From Mycobacteroides abscessus ATCC 19977 (GTDB lineage Bacteria; Actinomycetota; Actinomycetes; Mycobacteriales; Mycobacteriaceae), in assembly GCF_000069185.1 (NCBI RefSeq), contig NC_010397.1, forward strand, positions 2,542,001 through 2,606,000: a stretch of 64,000 nucleotides of DNA, read 5' to 3'. Each line of letters opens with the position of its first letter. The stretch's first letter is position 1. Below, in pieces: positions 1 to 7,756 of this stretch. The position numbers and the translations under genes are program-made. Below the pieces are notes generated by a model. That model saw only the letters and a program-made list of their open reading frames with translations, was not told the DNA's origin and did not search any database.

Positions 1-1139
1 GCCTCGATGCGGCCGCGCTCAAGCACCGAATCCGGTTCGAAGTAGATCTGTCCGGCCTCGGACATCACGCCCAGGTATTCGGCGGTCTCGACGGTGCGCA
101 GTGGTCTGAGCCCCAGCCGGTCCAGTCGTGCGCCGATGATGTTGCCGTCACCGAAGATCAGTGCGGCCGGGCCGTCGTTCTTCTCCTCGTAGAGGCTGAA
201 ATATTCGAGCATGGCCGTCACCCGCGGGGATAGCGTGGTGTCGTTCTCCCAGGCGGGCGGCATCATCGCGACGACGGCAGTGACCAGGTCCAGGTCATCC
301 TCCAGCACCCGGCTCTGCAGGGTCTGATCGAGCCTGCAGCTATCCGATTGTCCGACTGGGCGGATGATCGCCCGATTACGGGCCCGGGCAATCGCGTTTT
401 CGGACAACCGGTTTTTCTTGTCGGTGTTGAGTTCGCCGTTGTGTGCCATGAGTCGGAAAGGCTGGGCCATGGTGGCATTCGGTGCGGTGTTCGTCGAGAA
501 CCGGGTATGGAAGAACATCGAATGCACTTCCATCCGAGGATCGGATAGGTCGCTGAAGTAGGGCACCACTTCATTTGAGTTGAGACGTCCTTTGAGGACC
601 TGGGTGCGTGTGCTCAGCGAAAGCGGGTAGAGCCCAAGAAGTTCCGGGCGGGTATACGCGACGGACTCGATCGCCATGAGCGCCTCATGAGTCTTGCGTT
701 CAGAATCGGAGCGAAACACCCACTGCCGGATCGGCAGCTGATACTTGATGGCCGCCGGACGGATCGCGTCGTTGTTCACCGGCACATCGCGGCTGAGCAG
801 GATCGTGAATCCCTGTGCGCGTAGCGCCTGCTCGATGACTTGCTCGGCCTCAGCGTGTGATGCCGGGTCGTTGGGCAGGAAGAAGTTGCCCACACCGAAT
901 TGCCCGTGACGGAGGTCAGAGACCCCCGTCAGCTCGGAGAAGAAGCGCAGCGAGAGATCGAGGTTGACGCCGGCGCCGTCTCCGACGCCTTCAGAGGACA
1001 TTCCCCCGCGATGAGGTACGGCGCAGAGCGCTTCGTGGAGCTTGCGGACGACGTCATGAGTCTGGACGCCATCCTTGCGGGTCAGGAATCCGACGCCGCA
1101 GCTACTTTTCTCCTGCTCTTGGTCATACAGCCCGTTCAG
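1..1139 (-). CDS. Glutamate synthase large-subunit-like protein, N-terminal part (runs off window)
   Basis: The reverse-strand translation gives an Ntn-type glutaminase domain: catalytic Cys in SSCGVGFLTRKDG near residue 15, then HRGGMSSEGVGDGAG, HTRFSTNT, PFRLMAHNGELNTDKKNR and LIFGDGNIIGARLDRLGLRPLR. This is the order seen in the glutamine-hydrolysing domain of GltB-type glutamate synthases. It differs from canonical mycobacterial GltB around the His-Arg-Gly motif, so it may be a second, GltB-like enzyme. The rest of the protein (FMN and Fe-S domains) would lie left of the window. Between an in-frame stop near 1283 and the catalytic Cys there is no ATG, GTG or TTG. The chosen start is a CTG at 1139 preceded by GAGGAG at 6-nt spacing, giving M-N-G-L-Y-D, a typical N-terminus. 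Confidence 0.8.
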   Translation of the reverse strand, partial: MNGLYDQEQEKSSCGVGFLTRKDGVQTHDVVRKLHEALCAVPHRGGMSSEGVGDGAGVNLDLSLRFFSELTGVSDLRHGQFGVGNFFLPNDPASHAEAEQVIEQALRAQGFTILLSRDVPVNNDAIRPAAIKYQLPIRQWVFRSDSERKTHEALMAIESVAYTRPELLGLYPLSLSTRTQVLKGRLNSNEVVPYFSDLSDPRMEVHSMFFHTRFSTNTAPNATMAQPFRLMAHNGELNTDKKNRLSENAIARARNRAIIRPVGQSDSCRLDQTLQSRVLEDDLDLVTAVVAMMPPAWENDTTLSPRVTAMLEYFSLYEEKNDGPAALIFGDGNIIGARLDRLGLRPLRTVETAEYLGVMSEAGQIYFEPDSVLERGRIE

Positions 1140-1281
1140 ACGATTCTCCTCACCCAGCGCCGCGCACGGCGTATCCAGCGTGTGACGTTGGGTTTCTCGT
1201 CCGTTGAGCGAACCCGCCCTGACCAGCTTTCGGCGTGGTCTCGACCCGGCAGGCGCCGGTAACCCGGTCTCCGGGGCCAGT

Positions 1282-1300
1282 TAAACCAAGCCTAGCCTAA
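1282..1300 (-). promoter_or_regulatory. IdeR-box-like half site
   Basis: On the reverse strand this reads TTAGGCTAGGCTTGGTTTA. The left 12 bases match the IdeR consensus (TTAGGTTAGGCTAACCTAA) at 11 positions, but the right half is poor (about 13 of 19 overall). It lies about 145 bp upstream of the glutamate synthase-like start. Inference only. Confidence 0.2.
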
Positions 1301-1424
1301 GTCTATGAGGGCTGATAGTCGGCGGGATGTATGTCACACCGAGCATCGGCCACAGCAAGCATGCCTACGCGTCGATGGATCGGCTGCTCACACCATTATG
1401 GGGCAGCGGCCAGGAAATCGCCGG

Positions 1425-1757
1425 TCAGTAGTTATTACAGGAGTTGGCAACCTGATTGATCAGCACCGTGTACTCCTGCACCGCCGGCATGCCGCGCACC
1501 TCATTGACCATCTGCTGACGCTTAGGCTTCGGTGAAGCGACGAATTGCTGCAGCCAGGCACCGGCGATCGGGTTGGCGTTGACCTGCTGCGCCGCCGCGG
1601 GCGACTGTTCGTTCAGCGCTGCCATGATCTGCGGGTACGTGCAGGTGGTGTTCACGATCGCGGTCACATCCGGGTCGGCGGATGCGATTCCGCCACCGGC
1701 GACCAGTGACAACGCCACCGCGCCAGAACCAACAACCAACTTCGCCGTCAGGGCCAT
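1425..1757 (-). CDS. Hemophore-related secreted protein
   Basis: This 110-aa protein has a cleavable signal peptide (hydrophobic residues 8-22, cleavage likely after IASA, mature end DPD). The small helical mature domain has two Cys (in NTTCTYPQ and NSCNNY), resembling the mycobacterial hemophore-related family (Rv0203/Rv1174c type). Family members are exported and some bind haem. It sits alone between the glutamate synthase-like gene and the divergent universal stress protein gene. Haem binding is inferred from family only. Confidence 0.7.
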   Translation of the reverse strand: MALTAKLVVGSGAVALSLVAGGGIASADPDVTAIVNTTCTYPQIMAALNEQSPAAAQQVNANPIAGAWLQQFVASPKPKRQQMVNEVRGMPAVQEYTVLINQVANSCNNY

Positions 1758-1863
1758 TCTCGTCTACCTTCCGCCAGGTCCCCCGACGTCCATATCGACG
1801 ATCGGCGAGATTCCGTTACGTACAACGCTAGCAGGAGCGCCAGAGTCCTTAGACTTGCTATCT

Positions 1864-1883
1864 ACTGGGCCTTGGGTCCCAAA
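1864..1883 (+). promoter_or_regulatory. DosR-like box upstream of universal stress protein gene
   Basis: The sequence ACTGGGCCTTGGGTCCCAAA keeps the GGG, C and GTCCC core of the mycobacterial DosR motif (TTSGGGACTWWAGTCCCSAA), matching about 13 of 20 positions. It lies about 165 bp upstream of the universal stress protein start; genes of this family are classic DosR targets. Regulation is inferred. Confidence 0.35.
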
Positions 1884-1961
1884 TGGGAGCTCTGCCAACA
1901 CGAATGCCCCTGGTAATGAGTGAAACAACACAGGTTGGTATGGCCGAAAGTCACCAACAGT

Positions 1962-1975
1962 GGGGATTTTGGCCC
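1962..1975 (+). promoter_or_regulatory. Second, weaker DosR-like box
   Basis: GGGGATTTTGGCCC has the GGG-N8-CCC architecture of a DosR site with weaker core matches, about 72 bp upstream of the universal stress protein ATG. Two DosR boxes in tandem are common at strongly induced targets. Low confidence alone. Confidence 0.25.
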
Positions 1976-2046
1976 GTGGGAGCGATGAGCGGCGATCAAT
2001 AGCGTTGCGGGTAGGAGCAATCGCCCTATCGCACATCGGAGGAGCT

Positions 2047-2934
2047 ATGACCACCTCGACGCCAAACTCGCACATACTCGTCGGTGTCGACGGATCGACG
2101 TCGGCGCTGCATGCCCTGACCTGGGCGGGCGCCGAAGCTCAGCGCAGGAACCTGCCGCTGACTTTGGTTCACGTCATCGACCACAGCAGCCTCGGGCAGG
2201 GGTACAACCTCGGCGCGTCGGCGAGCTTTTTTCAGCATCTGGAGACCGACGGGGCGGAGTTTCTCAGTCAGGCCAAAGACCACGTCTACGCGCTGCATCC
2301 GAACGTCGAGGTTTCCACGGTCAAAGCCACCGGTAGACCGGTACCCGTCCTTGTCGAGCTATCCAGAAATGCCCTGATGACAGTGCTCGGCTCGAGCGGC
2401 CTGGGCGGGTTTACCGGGATGATGGCAGGTTCGGTCTCGGTGTCGCTGACCGCGAAGGGGCACAGCCCGGTGGTTGTCGTCAGGGAATCGCCGGTGCCGG
2501 GGGGTGGACCGGTGGTTGTCGGCATCGACGACTCTGAATCCAGTGACGGCGCGGCCGCATGGGCGTTCGAGGAGGCCGCAATGCGGGAGACCGAGCTGGT
2601 CGCGGTCCACGTGTGGAACAACATTCCGCCGGGCTACGTGTACGCCTACACCGCGTGGAGCGCGATGGACTCGGCCGGGGAACAGCAGCGTCAGGAACAG
2701 CTTCTCGCCGAGCGTCTGGCCGGCTGGCAGGAGAAGTACCCGGACGTACCGGTTCGCCGGGTCGTCGCGGTCGGACATCCCGCCGACGTCCTGCTCAGCC
2801 AGGCTGCCGGCGCCCAGCTGATTGTCACGGGCAGCCGGGGGCGTGGTGACATCGCGGGGTTTTTCCTCGGATCCACCAGTCACGCGTTGATACACAAGGC
2901 CAGCTGTCCGGTACTGGTGGCCCCGCGGACGTAG
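2047..2934 (+). CDS. Universal stress protein, tandem UspA domains
   Basis: This 295-aa protein has two UspA domains, about residues 8-147 and 157-295, like Rv2623-type proteins of mycobacteria. Both carry the ATP-binding signature G-x2-G-x9-G-S (GSSGLGG...GS and GSRGRGD...GS), so both sites should bind ATP. The start was taken at ATG 2047 because it follows GGAGGAG and opens directly into the domain. Family members act in hypoxia, persistence and stress, and the DosR-like boxes upstream agree. The DUF1802 gene starts 9 bp downstream. Confidence 0.9.
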   Translation: MTTSTPNSHILVGVDGSTSALHALTWAGAEAQRRNLPLTLVHVIDHSSLGQGYNLGASASFFQHLETDGAEFLSQAKDHVYALHPNVEVSTVKATGRPVPVLVELSRNALMTVLGSSGLGGFTGMMAGSVSVSLTAKGHSPVVVVRESPVPGGGPVVVGIDDSESSDGAAAWAFEEAAMRETELVAVHVWNNIPPGYVYAYTAWSAMDSAGEQQRQEQLLAERLAGWQEKYPDVPVRRVVAVGHPADVLLSQAAGAQLIVTGSRGRGDIAGFFLGSTSHALIHKASCPVLVAPRT

Positions 2935-2943
2935 TCTCGCTGG

Positions 2944-3492
2944 GTGACCACCGCGCTGAAGGAATGGAGTGCGGCGGTGCATGCCTTGCTCGATGGCAGG
3001 CAGACAATTCTGCTGCGCAAGGGCGGGATCCACGAGAAGCGTTTCACACTGGCCGATTCGAGATTCTTGTTCTTTCCGACTGCCGTGCATGGCCACGCCG
3101 AGCGGGTACGGCCAGAACACCATGACCTGTTGCCGCGCGCTGGCGCCGATAGCACCGAAGCGCAGGTCGTGGTGCGGGCCGGCGCAGAGGTGGTGGCCGC
3201 TATCGAGGTCGGCCGCCCCGAGGCGCTCGAAGAGATTGCCGCACTGCATATCTGGACAGCAGAGTCGATCCGGGCGGACCGTTTGGACTTTCGGCCCAAA
3301 CACCGTCTCACGGTGCTGGTGGTGCGTGCATACCCCTTAGTCGCGCCCGTGCGAATCCCGCGCCGCGATGAACACCGCGGATGCTCCAGCTGGGTGCAAC
3401 TGGACGTGGCCCCGCAATGGGGAACAGCGGTCCATACCGAATCAGCACTGGCGCGGGTCGCTCAACGAGTCCGTGAATCCGTGGGCGGCTGA
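2944..3492 (+). CDS. DUF1802 family protein
   Basis: A 182-aa protein with a GTG start. The N-terminus (LKEW..AVHALLDGRQTILLRKGGI) and the body around HGHAERVRPEHHDLL fit DUF1802, a family of unknown function in actinobacteria and cyanobacteria. It starts 9 bp after the universal stress protein gene and is probably cotranscribed. The last 31 bp overlap the convergent membrane protein gene. No catalytic motif is recognised. Confidence 0.7.
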   Translation: MTTALKEWSAAVHALLDGRQTILLRKGGIHEKRFTLADSRFLFFPTAVHGHAERVRPEHHDLLPRAGADSTEAQVVVRAGAEVVAAIEVGRPEALEEIAALHIWTAESIRADRLDFRPKHRLTVLVVRAYPLVAPVRIPRRDEHRGCSSWVQLDVAPQWGTAVHTESALARVAQRVRESVGG

Positions 3493-4238
3493 GGAAGCTC
3501 GGGCGTGGGCGTGCCCCCGATGGCGTCGAGCCAATGCCGGCGCACCGGGCCCCACCGGTGGTCGAAACCCAGCGCTCGCTGTCTAGCCCGCGTGAGTCTC
3601 CGGGGTGAGTAGCGCCATCGCGCCCACGGAGATGTGGGACGTGCCAGGCGGAAGGCCGCCACCCAGGCGATGGGTGCCAGGAAAATGCCCAGCATCGCGG
3701 TGGGGTATTTGCCTTTCAACGCGGTGACCGCGACCAGGGCCAGGTGCACTAGCAAGAGAAGCATGGCGACGCCGCGTGCGATGGCGATGACTCCCGTGAG
3801 TCCGTCCACATTCAGCGGTGACACTCCGACAGCCGCCAGGCTGATGCACGCGGTGGCCAGTGTCACCATGTCCACCGACAGCTGCCCCTCGTTGGTCCAG
3901 TAGACGTCCTGCAAATGGAAGATCATCGCGAACTCATCGAGCACCAGCGAGGCGCCGACGCCGACCAGCAGGCCGGCCAGATAGGTCCACACCGATAGGG
4001 GTGGCGATCCCAGCGCGGTAAAGCCGCCGACGATCAGCAGCAGCACACCGGGTGTCGAGTGGTGGATATGGACGCCCCCGCCGGAAATGTTGTGAAAGGG
4101 GCCTTTCCCGTCGCGGATGAGCCGCGTGATCGTGCGCGTCACCACAAAGGTCACCACGAACGCGACGAAACCCAGCAGAAGGGGGCCCTTGTAACCGTCC
4201 ACCACGTCGTAGCGCCACCAGGTACTCAGCCAGGACAC
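3462..4238 (-). CDS. Conserved integral membrane protein
   Basis: A 258-aa protein with a GTG start and about six hydrophobic segments between residues 18 and 195. Two motifs, GGGVHIHHSTPG (about 53-64) and DEFAMIFHLQDVYW (about 100-113), have clustered His and acidic residues at membrane edges that could bind a metal. The C-terminal 60 residues are Arg-rich and cytosolic. I cannot name the family or function. It is convergent with, and overlaps, the DUF1802 gene. Confidence 0.65.
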   Translation of the reverse strand: MSWLSTWWRYDVVDGYKGPLLLGFVAFVVTFVVTRTITRLIRDGKGPFHNISGGGVHIHHSTPGVLLLIVGGFTALGSPPLSVWTYLAGLLVGVGASLVLDEFAMIFHLQDVYWTNEGQLSVDMVTLATACISLAAVGVSPLNVDGLTGVIAIARGVAMLLLLVHLALVAVTALKGKYPTAMLGIFLAPIAWVAAFRLARPTSPWARWRYSPRRLTRARQRALGFDHRWGPVRRHWLDAIGGTPTPELPQPPTDSRTR

Positions 4239-4369
4239 GTTGGGATGCTAGCGGGTTGATAGGGGGTCCAGGCAGGGAAAGAGGGGAGGCCCCCACAGTG
4301 CCCTGTGTCAAAGTAAGGTCGCCCTCACCCAGCGCTGGGATCAGCCCCGCGCGCGAGTGAGGGAGCGCT

Positions 4370-5986
4370 GTGACCGCCCAGCCGGATTTTTCGTTGATCG
4401 TCGGCTACGGCACCGATATGGGCAACGCCGAGGACGCCGCCATGTCGTTCTGCGAGGCTCTGGAAGAGGCCACCGGCATCAAATCCGAGGCGGTCGAACT
4501 CAACCAGGTCGATATCGCGAACTTGCAGTCGGCGTCACACCTCGTCGTGGTGGTGTCCACCTTCGGCGACGGCGAATTTCCCGATAATGCGCTGTTGTTC
4601 TGGGAGGCGCTGAGTGCTGAAGGCGCCGAGCGGCTTGCGCACCTGCAATTCGCGGTCTTGGCATTGGGCGACAGCAGCTACGAATTCTTCTGCAATGCGG
4701 GGCTGCTGTTGGACAAGCGCCTGGAGGAGCTTGGCGCGAGTCGGCTCACCGAACGTACCGATGTCGACGGACCGTACCTGCAGCCCTCGAAGGAATGGAC
4801 CACCGATCTGGTGAAGCTGCTGGCCGCCGGCCCTATTGGGTCCACGGAATCCGCCGTCGTCACCGAAACGGCAACACCCGCCAAACGCGAACGCCACGAA
4901 ACCGTCGAGGCACGCCTTGTTGTCAACCGATTGCTCACCACGGCGGAATCCGACAAGGAGGTGCGTCACTATGAGGTGGACCTCGCGGGGACCGGAATCT
5001 CCTATGAAGCCGGCGATTCCATCGCCGTGCACGCGCCCAATGACCCCGCATTGGTCGAGGCGATCCTTGCCGAGTTGGGCGTGCCGGCCGCGCATCGGCT
5101 AGCCGGCCACGACCTGCCCCTCGGTGAGCTGTTATCCGACCACCTGGAGATCCGGACTCCCTCGCGAACGCTTCGGGCGTTGGTCGCATCCCGCACCGAC
5201 GACGCGGATGCGGTCGCCGCGCTCAGCGGTGACGGCACGCCGGTACCGGGCTCCTGGCTATACGGTAAGGATGTGTTGGACCTGGTCAGGCTGGGAAAGC
5301 TGGCCGTTGAGGAACTGATCGACAATCTGCGCCCCCTGCAGTTCCGCGATTACTCCATCGCCTCAAGCCCTGTCGTGTATCCCGATACGGTTCATCTGAC
5401 CGTGGCGACCATCCGCTACTCCAATGCCGATCGCACGTATGGCGGTGTGGCGTCGACATTCTTGGCTGATCGCGGGCAGGCGGTCCGGGTGCATCTGCGC
5501 CCAAACCACGCCTTCCGGCTGCCCGGGGGCCATGTCCCGATCATCATGATCGGGCCGGGGACGGGGATTGCGCCGTTTCGCGGCTTTCTGCAAGAGCGCC
5601 AGGCGGCCGGTTCCACGGGGCGTTCCTGGCTGTTCTTCGGTGACCGGCATCGCGCCGCGAGTTTCCTCTACGGCGAGGAGCTGCAGGGGTTCGTGGCCTC
5701 GGGTGTTCTGACTCGACTTGACCTTGCCTTCTCCCGTGACGGGGCCAACGGTGAGCCCAAACAGTATGTCCAACATCGTATGTCGGAGAATGCGGCCGAG
5801 CTGTGGGCCTGGCTCCAGGACGGGGCTTATGTGTATGTGTGCGGCGACGCCGAGCACATGGCAAAGGACGTCGATGCGACACTGCACGAGATCGTGGCTC
5901 GCTGCGGTGGTATGGACGCCGCCGGCGCACACGCTTATGTCAATGAACTCATCAAGAACCACCGGTACGTGCGCGACGTCTACTAG
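4370..5986 (+). CDS. CysJ-like diflavin (FMN/FAD) NADPH reductase
   Basis: A 538-aa protein with a GTG start. The N-terminal flavodoxin domain (1-150) has VGYGTDMGNAEDAA, STFGDGEFPDN and LALGDSSYEFFC. An FAD domain follows with RDYSIASSP near residue 325, then the NADPH domain with GPGTGIAPFRGFLQER near 394. The C-terminus RDVY is the same as in E. coli CysJ, with an aromatic residue to cover the FAD. The family passes electrons from NADPH through FAD and FMN to a haem or sirohaem partner. No sulfite reductase haemoprotein gene is adjacent, so the acceptor is unknown. Confidence 0.85.
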   Translation: MTAQPDFSLIVGYGTDMGNAEDAAMSFCEALEEATGIKSEAVELNQVDIANLQSASHLVVVVSTFGDGEFPDNALLFWEALSAEGAERLAHLQFAVLALGDSSYEFFCNAGLLLDKRLEELGASRLTERTDVDGPYLQPSKEWTTDLVKLLAAGPIGSTESAVVTETATPAKRERHETVEARLVVNRLLTTAESDKEVRHYEVDLAGTGISYEAGDSIAVHAPNDPALVEAILAELGVPAAHRLAGHDLPLGELLSDHLEIRTPSRTLRALVASRTDDADAVAALSGDGTPVPGSWLYGKDVLDLVRLGKLAVEELIDNLRPLQFRDYSIASSPVVYPDTVHLTVATIRYSNADRTYGGVASTFLADRGQAVRVHLRPNHAFRLPGGHVPIIMIGPGTGIAPFRGFLQERQAAGSTGRSWLFFGDRHRAASFLYGEELQGFVASGVLTRLDLAFSRDGANGEPKQYVQHRMSENAAELWAWLQDGAYVYVCGDAEHMAKDVDATLHEIVARCGGMDAAGAHAYVNELIKNHRYVRDVY

Positions 5987-6014
5987 AGCCGACGCGCGCA
6001 CCGGCGGAGCGCAC

Positions 6015-6956
6015 CTACGAATGCACCTGAATCTCGCGGAGCGCCAAGATCGCGTCGATCTCGCCGTGAAGGAGGTGATGGTTGAACGGCCTGAAGCCCA
6101 GAGCGGCTTCGGCGCGGATGGCCAGCCGTGTAAATAGGTCCACCGTGTGGCGCAGGGCCTTGACAGAGTCCTCTGCGTCGAAATGGCCCCAGCATTCGCC
6201 GAGCTCATCGCGGATGTCGGCGTCCATCCAGCTGTTCATCCCGGCACCCAGGTACCGGGTGTCGTGAGCGGTGCCGTATCGCAACAGGTGATCCCACTCG
6301 ATGATCCGCAGGAGTTCTTCCTTGAGGTCTTGGTCACGCAGCTTCGCTGACCAGAGTTCTTCGCGTACCAGGGATTTCGCGCACATCAATGCGGCGGCAT
6401 AGCCCCAGTGCACACATTCCTCGAACTCTTCGTCGTCCGGCAGTTGGCCGTGCGGTATGACCACAGCGGCGGGATCGGGAGCGCCCCCGTCCTTGTCGAG
6501 TAGTACCCGAAATGGCCGGTCGTGTTCCACCGTGGGGAGATCTTCGGCAGGAATCAGGGTGAAATCGAGCTTGCCGCCCTTGTAGTAGATCAGTCGGGTC
6601 GGGTATCCGGAGTCCTCGTCTTCCAGTCGCTCGACCACCAGCACCTCGCCGAGATCCGACCACCACGATTCGTCGTCCGCCAGCTCGTCGGGATCCGGTG
6701 CGTATAGCTCGATATCGCGGTCTGACAGGGGATGGGCGTCCCCGTCGGCGCCGGACCCGGTGACGATAACCGCCCGAACCGAGTTCGTTTCGTTGGCCCA
6801 GCCGACCAGACGCTCAAGTACCTCGCCGTAATCCACGCCTACATCTTTGGCGGTGGGAGCCCTGTTCTCAAGACCTTGTGAAACGTCAAAGTCAACTGCG
6901 ATAACGTTGGTGAACGGTTGGTGTTGAGCGCATTGCATGTCGGTGTACAGAGGCAT
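6015..6956 (-). CDS. Aminoglycoside 6-adenylyltransferase (ANT(6)/AadK)-like nucleotidyltransferase
   Basis: About 313 aa. The nucleotidyltransferase core is GSGADGDAHPLSDRDIELY, where D-R-D supplies metal ligands, followed by KLDFTLIPAEDL with the third acidic residue and FRVLLDKDGG. The C-terminal helical region (EECVHWGYAAALMCAKSL, LRIIEWDHLLRYG) follows the ANT(6) streptomycin adenylyltransferase pattern. The domain starts near residue 41, so the true start may lie inside the frame. It could be a resistance determinant or an intrinsic enzyme of unknown substrate; the fold call is firm, the substrate is not. Confidence 0.7.
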   Translation of the reverse strand: MPLYTDMQCAQHQPFTNVIAVDFDVSQGLENRAPTAKDVGVDYGEVLERLVGWANETNSVRAVIVTGSGADGDAHPLSDRDIELYAPDPDELADDESWWSDLGEVLVVERLEDEDSGYPTRLIYYKGGKLDFTLIPAEDLPTVEHDRPFRVLLDKDGGAPDPAAVVIPHGQLPDDEEFEECVHWGYAAALMCAKSLVREELWSAKLRDQDLKEELLRIIEWDHLLRYGTAHDTRYLGAGMNSWMDADIRDELGECWGHFDAEDSVKALRHTVDLFTRLAIRAEAALGFRPFNHHLLHGEIDAILALREIQVHS

Positions 6957-7005
6957 CGGAATTTATGCCGTTGCAACAGATTTGACGGATATAGCAGACG
7001 CGTCC

Positions 7006-7632
7006 TCAGCGCTGCCCCGACCCCGCGGGGCCGTGGGCTAACAGCATGTCGACCAGCTGCTCGATCAGTTCGTCCTCACTGATCGTGACCTCCTGATGCA
7101 GCCATGCCGTCACGGCTTGCCCAACTCCGCCCACAATGAAATGCGCGAGCACGGGCAGATTGCCCTGATCATCGCGGCGGAACCAGTCGTGCAGATGCTG
7201 AGCGAACAGTGACACGAACATTGCCGTAGCGTCGAACCGGCGCCGTACCAGCACCGGATTGACCTGGTGGCGGCTGTAGAGCAGTTGGCCGATGCGACGA
7301 TCGGCGCTCACCGCGCGGACCACACTGGTTATGCCCGCACGCACCTGCAGGCGCGGATGCGCGGCGGCGACCTCCGCTTCGACGGTCGCGGCAAGCCCTT
7401 CGATCGCCCAGTCGAAGATGGCGGCCGCATACTCGTCCTTGTCGGCGAAGCTCTCGTAGAAGTAGCGCTGAGCCAGGCCGGACCGCTGGCAGACGGTTCG
7501 CAGCGTGAGGTCACCGGACCCATCAGGGGTGCCGAGAATGTCCAGGCCCACTTCCAAGAGCCGCTGTCGGCGTCGGGCCAGGCGCTCGTCCGCGGGGAGG
7601 CCGCTGTATGAGCGGCCGGCTGGAGACGACAT
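7006..7632 (-). CDS. TetR family transcriptional regulator
   Basis: A 208-aa protein. The N-terminal helix-turn-helix lies at about residues 20-65 (LRTVCQRSGLAQRYFYESFADKDEY), with a ligand-binding helical C-terminal domain. The start at ATG 7632 puts the HTH at the usual distance. It is divergent from the acyl-CoA dehydrogenase operon across 124 bp, the usual arrangement for a repressor of that operon (inferred). The ligand may be an acyl-CoA. Confidence 0.85.
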   Translation of the reverse strand: MSSPAGRSYSGLPADERLARRRQRLLEVGLDILGTPDGSGDLTLRTVCQRSGLAQRYFYESFADKDEYAAAIFDWAIEGLAATVEAEVAAAHPRLQVRAGITSVVRAVSADRRIGQLLYSRHQVNPVLVRRRFDATAMFVSLFAQHLHDWFRRDDQGNLPVLAHFIVGGVGQAVTAWLHQEVTISEDELIEQLVDMLLAHGPAGSGQR

Positions 7633-7756
7633 CTGACCAGTCTTGCAGGAGCCGGTATTGCCTGGGACCGGAACGGGTATTAATCTGAATGCGCCTGCAT
7701 CCAGATCGGTCGCAGTCGTCGTTTTCCCACCGCAGACTCGACACCACGGAGCGCAC

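Noticed and set aside
263..574. 103-codon frame on the - strand
   Set aside because: Out of frame with the clear glutamate synthase-like translation on the same strand.
1764..2075. 103-codon frame on the - strand before the universal stress protein gene
   Set aside because: Low-complexity translation with no motif, overlapping the stress protein start and its regulatory region.
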